This document shows, piece after piece, positions 60,274 to 64,000 of a DNA stretch of 64,000 nt (its first letter is position 1; every line of letters starts with the position of its first letter). The notes beneath the pieces were generated by a model. The model was not told where the DNA came from. It made no database searches and saw only the letters and a list, made by a program, of their open reading frames with translations. The stretch comes from Microbacterium sp. Leaf288 (GTDB taxonomy: Bacteria > Actinomycetota > Actinomycetes > Actinomycetales > Microbacteriaceae), in contig NZ_LMNI01000010.1 of assembly GCF_001422925.1 (NCBI RefSeq), positions 416,778-480,777 on the forward strand, in the 5' to 3' direction. A program made the translations under genes and the position numbers.

Positions 60274-61371
60274 CTACCTGCCCGCCGTGCCCCCGGGCTC
60301 GTCCGCGCGGTCCTTCACGGGCGGTTCGGGCCACACCTTGGCGACGGCCTCGGTCACCTTGATGGATCCCGTGCGCGGGTGCGCAGCATCCGCCGCCCCT
60401 CCGGCACTTCCCCGCTGGATCGGGAGCTCCTGGCTTTCGCTCAGCACCTGGGGATGATGGCGGGCGAGCTGGAATACGCCCCACACCGCGACCGCGCCGA
60501 CCAGCGCGAACGAGATGTAGACCCACAGCGGTGCGCCTGCCGCCTCCTGCAGCACCGTCAGGCCGATGAAGATCGCGACGATCGGGTCGATGACGGTGAG
60601 GCCGGCGACGACGAGGTCGGGCGGCCCGGAGGCGTACGCGTTCTGCACGAAGTACGCGCCGACGATGGCGCCCGCGATGAGCGCAGCGAGGCACGTGAAC
60701 GTGAGCCAGTTGAAGTCCTGCGACTGGATGCGCACGATCACGACCTTGGCCAGCGTCGCGACGAAGCCGTAGATGACGCCGGCGGCGATGATGTAGAAGA
60801 GCGCGCCCATGCGCGAGCGCAGCCAGATCCACAGGCCCGCGAAGACGACGGTGACGATCCCGAGCATCACCAGGATCGTGATGAGCTGGCCGTTCGACAC
60901 CGGCTTCTCGGTCGCGAACAGCGCCGCGATGGTCACGAAGATGAAGATGCCGCCCACGCAGGCGCCGATCGCGGTCAGCGAGCGTCTGGTCGGTTTGTGC
61001 CCGCTGATCTGGGCGTTCAGCAGCGTCGTGATCACGAGGGCGATCGCCCCCAGAGGCTGCACGACGATGAGCGGCGCGAACGCGAGCGCCGAGAGCTGGC
61101 ACACGATCGCGAGCCCCAGCATGACGGTCCCGATCACCCAGGACGGTCGCGAGAGCAGCTTCACCAGGTGGTTCGCGCCCAGCCCGCCACTCCCCTGCGA
61201 GCCGTAGAGACGCTCGACCTTCGTCACGCCGCGGTGCTGGTACTGCGCGCCGAACGACATGAAGATCGCGCCGAGCAGGGCCAGCGGGATGCCGATGAGG
61301 ATTCCGGGATTCTGGAACGCGCCGACGAGCTGATCGCCTACGTCCTCGAGCTCAACCGCCGTCCACACCAC
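60274..61371 (-). CDS. DMT/NIPA-like multidrug or metabolite transporter
   Basis: A 365-aa membrane protein with about nine hydrophobic helices (for example GILIGIPLALLGAIFMSFGAQ and VVAGLTVIDPIVAIFIGLTVL) and an extended hydrophilic C-terminus. It resembles the DMT superfamily (EamA/NIPA-like). Substrate unknown. The GTG at 61371 follows TAGTGT by six bases, another leaderless geometry. It is divergent from def, with 42 bases between starts and adjacent -10 elements. Confidence 0.8.
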   Translation of the reverse strand: MVWTAVELEDVGDQLVGAFQNPGILIGIPLALLGAIFMSFGAQYQHRGVTKVERLYGSQGSGGLGANHLVKLLSRPSWVIGTVMLGLAIVCQLSALAFAPLIVVQPLGAIALVITTLLNAQISGHKPTRRSLTAIGACVGGIFIFVTIAALFATEKPVSNGQLITILVMLGIVTVVFAGLWIWLRSRMGALFYIIAAGVIYGFVATLAKVVIVRIQSQDFNWLTFTCLAALIAGAIVGAYFVQNAYASGPPDLVVAGLTVIDPIVAIFIGLTVLQEAAGAPLWVYISFALVGAVAVWGVFQLARHHPQVLSESQELPIQRGSAGGAADAAHPRTGSIKVTEAVAKVWPEPPVKDRADEPGGTAGR

Positions 61372-61377
61372 ACATCG

Positions 61378-61383
61378 ACACTA
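61378..61383 (-). promoter_or_regulatory. -10 element (TAGTGT) of the DMT transporter gene
   Basis: On the minus strand TAGTGT ends six bases before the GTG at 61371. Confidence 0.45.
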
Positions 61384-61401
61384 GCCGCAGGCACCGGTCG
61401 A

Positions 61402-61407
61402 TAGGCT
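61402..61407 (+). promoter_or_regulatory. -10 element (TAGGCT) of def
   Basis: TAGGCT ends six bases before the GTG at 61414, implying a leaderless transcript. Confidence 0.5.
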
Positions 61408-61413
61408 CAAGGC

Positions 61414-61980
61414 GTGGCTGTTCTCCCGATTCGCATCATGGGCGATCCCGTCCTGCACTCCCCCGCGTCCGCCGTCGAAGAGATCACGGACGAGATCCGC
61501 ACCCTGGTCGCCGACATGTTCGAGACGATGGATGCCGCCCCCGGCGTGGGCCTCGCGGCCCCTCAGGTCGGCGTGCCGCTGCGCATCTACACGTACAACT
61601 ACACCGACGACGACGGTGCGCCCTGGCGTGGGGTGATCATCAACCCCGAGCTGTGGATGAAGCCGCTCGAGCCGGGTGCGCCCGACCCCGACGAGGAGTC
61701 CGAAGGATGCCTCTCGTTCCCCGGCGAGCGGTTCCCGCTGCGCCGGTCGGACGAGGTGCTCGTGACCGGAACGGACCTCGCGGGCGACCCTGTCCGGGTC
61801 CAGGTCGACGGCTGGCGGGCGCGCATCATGCAGCACGAGTTCGACCATCTCGACGGAATCCTCTACGTCGACCGTCTCGATGACGGCGACTGGAAGACCG
61901 TGCAGAAGCTCGCGCGCAAGCGGGGATGGGGGCGTCCCGGCAGCTCGTGGACGCCGGGCGTCGACCAGATCGACGCCTGA
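61414..61980 (+). CDS. def: Peptide deformylase
   Basis: This enzyme removes the formyl group from nascent proteins. It has 188 aa. All three motifs are present: GVGLAAPQVG near residue 45, EGCLSFPGE near residue 98 (Cys is a metal ligand), and QHEFDHLDG near residue 140 (HExxH). The middle motif reads SFPG where most have SVPG. A longer loop before it (EPGAPDPDEESEGC) is seen. The start is GTG at 61414. It stands alone, with the copper-box operon starting just after. Confidence 0.95.
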   Translation: MAVLPIRIMGDPVLHSPASAVEEITDEIRTLVADMFETMDAAPGVGLAAPQVGVPLRIYTYNYTDDDGAPWRGVIINPELWMKPLEPGAPDPDEESEGCLSFPGERFPLRRSDEVLVTGTDLAGDPVRVQVDGWRARIMQHEFDHLDGILYVDRLDDGDWKTVQKLARKRGWGRPGSSWTPGVDQIDA

Positions 61981-61996
61981 GTCGTCCCTTTCCTCT

Positions 61997-62013
61997 ATAC
62001 CCTCTGGGGGTAT
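61997..62013 (+). promoter_or_regulatory. CsoR-type copper box
   Basis: ATACCCTCTGGGGGTAT has perfect six-base arms (ATACCC/GGGTAT) and the G-tract pattern of known CsoR operators. It covers the expected -35 position of the promoter whose -10 is TAGACT at 62019-62024 (17-base spacing), so binding would block transcription. Confidence 0.65.
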
Positions 62014-62018
62014 GCCGC

Positions 62019-62024
62019 TAGACT
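62019..62024 (+). promoter_or_regulatory. -10 element (TAGACT) of the DUF6153-DUF305 operon
   Basis: TAGACT lies 44 bases before the ATG at 62069 and directly behind the copper box. Confidence 0.5.
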
Positions 62025-62068
62025 CGTCGAGACGCTGAGACCGCGTCCCGACGTCGAGGGGTGAACGG

Positions 62069-62491
62069 ATGCCGCTTCTGCAGCCTGAGCCTCGCTCGGC
62101 GCGGATCCGGCTCGGTGCGCACGCGGTGATGATCGCGGCCATCGTGCTGGGACTGCTGGGGATGCACGTGCTCGCGTCCCAGGGACCTCACGCGGGGCAC
62201 GGACCGTCGATGGCCGTGATGTCGGCCGAGCCCGACACGGTGACCCATCACGGGCACGACGGCGCGATGACCGAGAAGGTCGGCACGCCGGCCGGGACCA
62301 CCGTGCCGGGTGTGTGGGCGGTGATCTGCGTCCTCGCCCTTCTCCTCACCGTTGTGCTCGTCGCCCCGCTCGGCTCTTCGTGGCGGCTCGGTCGACGCGA
62401 TGCGTCCTGGAGGGCAGCGGCCCTGGGCGCGCCCGACGACGCGCCGCGGCATCCGCCCTCCCTTGCACTTCTCTCGATCAGTCGGACGTGA
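62069..62491 (+). CDS. DUF6153 family protein
   Basis: A 140-aa protein with two membrane helices: HAVMIAAIVLGLLGMHVLAS near residues 18-37 and VWAVICVLALLLTVVLVAP near residues 83-101. The segment between them is His/Met-rich (QGPHAGHGPSMAVMSAE, VTHHGHDGAMTEK), suited to copper binding. The DUF6153 family is typically beside DUF305 genes. The position behind a CsoR-like box supports copper handling; direct function is inferred. Start ATG 62069. Confidence 0.8.
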   Translation: MPLLQPEPRSARIRLGAHAVMIAAIVLGLLGMHVLASQGPHAGHGPSMAVMSAEPDTVTHHGHDGAMTEKVGTPAGTTVPGVWAVICVLALLLTVVLVAPLGSSWRLGRRDASWRAAALGAPDDAPRHPPSLALLSISRT

Positions 62492-62555
62492 GCCCCTCGG
62501 CGCCCGACCCGTCGGGCGCTCACGCGCCGCATCCTCACGACAGAGAGAAGAAGAG

Positions 62556-63164
62556 ATGAACAACCACCGCAAGCGCGCCCTCGTCGCCGCACTCCCCCTG
62601 GCCGTCGCGCTCGGACTGGCGGGGTGCGCGAATGTCACCGCCGGCCCGGGGTCGATGCCCGGGATGGACCACGGATCCCCGATGCCCTCGAGCTCGGCGA
62701 CCTCCGTTTCGATGGCCGACCAGATGTTCGTGACCATGATGATCCCCCATCACCAGCAGGCGATCGAGATGTCCGAGCTCATTCTCGAGAAGGACGGGGT
62801 CGACACCCGCATCGTCGAGCTGGCGGAACGGATCAAGGCCGCCCAGGGGCCGGAGATCGCGCTCATGAAGGGGTGGCTCGACGACTGGGGCGTGCCGCAC
62901 GACCCGGACGCAACGGGAGGCATGGACCACGGCGACGGGATGATGTCGGAGGCCGACATGACCGCGCTCCGCGAGGCCGCCGGCCCGGAAGCCGGTCGCC
63001 TGTTCCTCGAGCAGATGATCGCGCACCACGAGGGGGCCGTCGAGATGGCGGAAGCGGTGCTGTCCGACGGACAGGATCCGGACGTGCTCGCCCTCGCCGA
63101 GCGGATCATCGACGACCAGACCGCGGAGATCGCGGAGATGCAAGGGCTCCTGGCGGACGTCTGA
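62556..63164 (+). CDS. DUF305 lipoprotein
   Basis: A 202-aa secreted lipoprotein: signal peptide with lipobox LAGC (Cys24), then a His/Met-rich stretch (GSMPGMDHGSPMPSSS). Two DUF305 repeats follow, each with the paired histidines: MIPHHQQAIEMSE and MIAHHEGAVEMAE. DUF305 proteins are ferritin-like helical proteins frequently encoded with copper-resistance genes. GAGAGAAGAAG precedes the ATG. It follows DUF6153 with 64 bases between, in the same copper-box operon. Confidence 0.88.
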   Translation: MNNHRKRALVAALPLAVALGLAGCANVTAGPGSMPGMDHGSPMPSSSATSVSMADQMFVTMMIPHHQQAIEMSELILEKDGVDTRIVELAERIKAAQGPEIALMKGWLDDWGVPHDPDATGGMDHGDGMMSEADMTALREAAGPEAGRLFLEQMIAHHEGAVEMAEAVLSDGQDPDVLALAERIIDDQTAEIAEMQGLLADV

Positions 63165-63179
63165 CGCGCGCGCAACGGC

Positions 63180-63216
63180 GTCGTGGTCCGCATCGTCCTT
63201 CGGTCCGGACCACGAC
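63180..63216. terminator. Hairpin between DUF305 and the membrane-protein gene
   Basis: GTCGTGGTCCG and CGGACCACGAC (11 pairs) around a 15-base loop, between convergent stops at 63164 and 63227. Confidence 0.6.
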
Positions 63217-63226
63217 CCGTCGGCGG

Positions 63227-63895
63227 TCAGGCAGAGGTCGCCGTGCTCCGGCGGTTCTGGCGCTCGACCCACCGGCGCAGCTCCGCATCTGCTCCGGGAG
63301 GCGCCTGGGCGATGACGTTCATGCCCTGCCGCACGAAGGTCGTGCCGACGCGCATCGGGCCCCACACGCGAGCGGTGGAGAGTTCTCCGGTGTCGACGTC
63401 GCGCACCTGCACCTGGGTGGTGTCGGTGCGCTTGCGCGCACCGGGCTTGCCCGCGACATGCTGCACGACGAGCACCGGAAGGTCGTGCGCGGCGGCGGTG
63501 GCGATCACCGAATCGAGATCGTGGGCGGCCCACTGCCGGCGGATGCCCCGCACGGTCGAGAGGGCGATCAGGACGACGGCGATCGTGGCGATGCCCGTGG
63601 GAACGAGCCAGAGGCTCGCCACGGCGGACAGCAGCGACCACAGCGCGATCCCCCGGACGGCGAGCAGGATCGCGATGATCGACGGCACGAGCGCGAGGAA
63701 GCGCCAGGGCGCCGGTGCGGAGACCGGGAACATCCAGGGATCCCCGCCGAACAGCACCACGAGCCCGACCCACAGCACGGCGCCGCCGAAGACGGCGAGG
63801 GCGATCAGAAGGGGGACCGAGCGATAGACGGGCGCCGGCGCAGGGACCCCTCCTTCGACGGCCAGACGCGGCGAAGGCTGCGCGCGAGCCGCCAT
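63227..63895 (-). CDS. Hypothetical membrane protein
   Basis: I do not recognise this 222-aa protein. The N-terminal 25 residues are hydrophilic. Three or four hydrophobic helices follow (for example SVPLLIALAVFGGAVLWVGL and VPTGIATIAVVLIALSTV). The C-terminal 90 residues are soluble, with RVWGPMRVGTTFVRQGMNV. The start is ATG at 63895 (GAGGAG five bases upstream); a GTG at 63901 is less likely. It lies downstream of tRNA-Asn and its terminator. Confidence 0.75.
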   Translation of the reverse strand: MAARAQPSPRLAVEGGVPAPAPVYRSVPLLIALAVFGGAVLWVGLVVLFGGDPWMFPVSAPAPWRFLALVPSIIAILLAVRGIALWSLLSAVASLWLVPTGIATIAVVLIALSTVRGIRRQWAAHDLDSVIATAAAHDLPVLVVQHVAGKPGARKRTDTTQVQVRDVDTGELSTARVWGPMRVGTTFVRQGMNVIAQAPPGADAELRRWVERQNRRSTATSA

Positions 63896-63928
63896 GTGCA
63901 CTCCTCGATGTGTTCCCCGGAGACGAAG

Positions 63929-63958
63929 AAAGCCTCGGGGGTGGAGCCCCGAGGCTTT
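63929..63958 (-). terminator. Terminator after tRNA-Asn
   Basis: AAAGCCTCGGGG and CCCCGAGGCTTT arms (12 pairs) around GTGGAG, two bases after the tRNA-Asn 3' end on the minus strand. Confidence 0.8.
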
Positions 63959-63960
63959 CG

Positions 63961-64000
63961 CTCCCCCACTTGGACTCGAACCAAGAACCTATCGGTTAAC
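63961..64000 (-). tRNA. tRNA-Asn (anticodon GTT), partial
   Basis: The 3' 40 nucleotides, ending at the window edge. On the minus strand they read from the anticodon GTT (63998-64000) through TAGG and the T-arm CTTGGTTCGAGTCCAAG to the acceptor strand TGGGGGA and discriminator G. The 5' half lies outside the window. CCA is not encoded. Confidence 0.85.

Noticed and set aside
59987..61102. An N-terminal extension of the PTS protein
   Set aside because: It crosses the tRNA-Met gene and its terminator; GGAGG sits before the ATG at 59986.

Overview
The window is a 64 kb stretch of high-GC, gene-dense chromosome from an actinobacterium. Family content points to the Micrococcales and most likely the family Microbacteriaceae, such as Microbacterium: septation protein SepH, the DUF3159/DUF3710/dUTPase and DUF4193/DUF3093 sets, GlnE with GlnA2, polyphosphate glucokinase, homodimeric pyruvate dehydrogenase E1, a PucR-type regulator in front of fabD-fabH-acpP-fabF, and a lipoprotein/DUF6153 pair behind a CsoR-like box. 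That assignment is inference from gene families, not from a search. I see no insertion sequence, prophage, CRISPR array or rRNA. The content is mostly core metabolism with a few accessory genes.

Layout. 1-7.6 kb (minus): pepN, dxs and aconitase acnA, the last behind a palindromic operator. 7.7-10.3 kb: an overlapping DUF3159-DUF3710-dut operon, a divergent DUF3093 membrane protein and a convergent DUF4193 protein. 10.5-17.4 kb: sepH, an alkaline-phosphatase-superfamily protein, and the convergent topoisomerase IV genes parC and parE around a perfect terminator. 17.5-21.4 kb: a small zinc-ribbon protein, then two overlapping alanine-racemase-like genes with complementary loss of active-site parts, divergent from an ATP-grasp ligase and followed by a CofE-like ligase coupled to the primary sigma factor (21.4-22.8 kb). 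23-30 kb: PAC2 protein, leucyl aminopeptidase, dihydrolipoyl dehydrogenase, the E2 acyltransferase and a hypothetical membrane protein.

30-38.2 kb is nitrogen assimilation: glnA behind a GlnR-type box, then glnE and glnA2, with DUF4191, RDD and lysozyme-like genes interspersed. 38.2-44.8 kb: a small SPOR-type protein, ppgK, RNase P RNA on the minus strand, an LPXTG surface protein with a structured leader, a DUF4012 protein, a PolA-like polymerase and a coiled-coil zinc-ribbon protein. 44.9-54.3 kb: an APC permease, tRNA-Val, aceE, the PucR regulator and the type II fatty-acid synthase cluster, which places acetyl-CoA production beside fatty-acid initiation. 54.4-64 kb: DUF3145, a 2OG-Fe(II)-oxygenase-like protein behind an iron-box-like palindrome, a DUF262/DUF1524 (GmrSD-like) gene, a PTS EIICBA permease, tRNA-Met, a DMT transporter, peptide deformylase, the copper-box operon DUF6153-DUF305, a membrane protein and the 3' part of tRNA-Asn.

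Two themes recur. Many genes start 6-7 bases after a TAGRCT-like -10 hexamer, which implies leaderless mRNAs. Several perfect hairpins overlap or abut stop codons. The most unusual locus is 17.8-21.4 kb: the split racemase pair looks like an obligate heterodimer in which one subunit keeps the PLP lysine and the other keeps the partner-side tyrosines.
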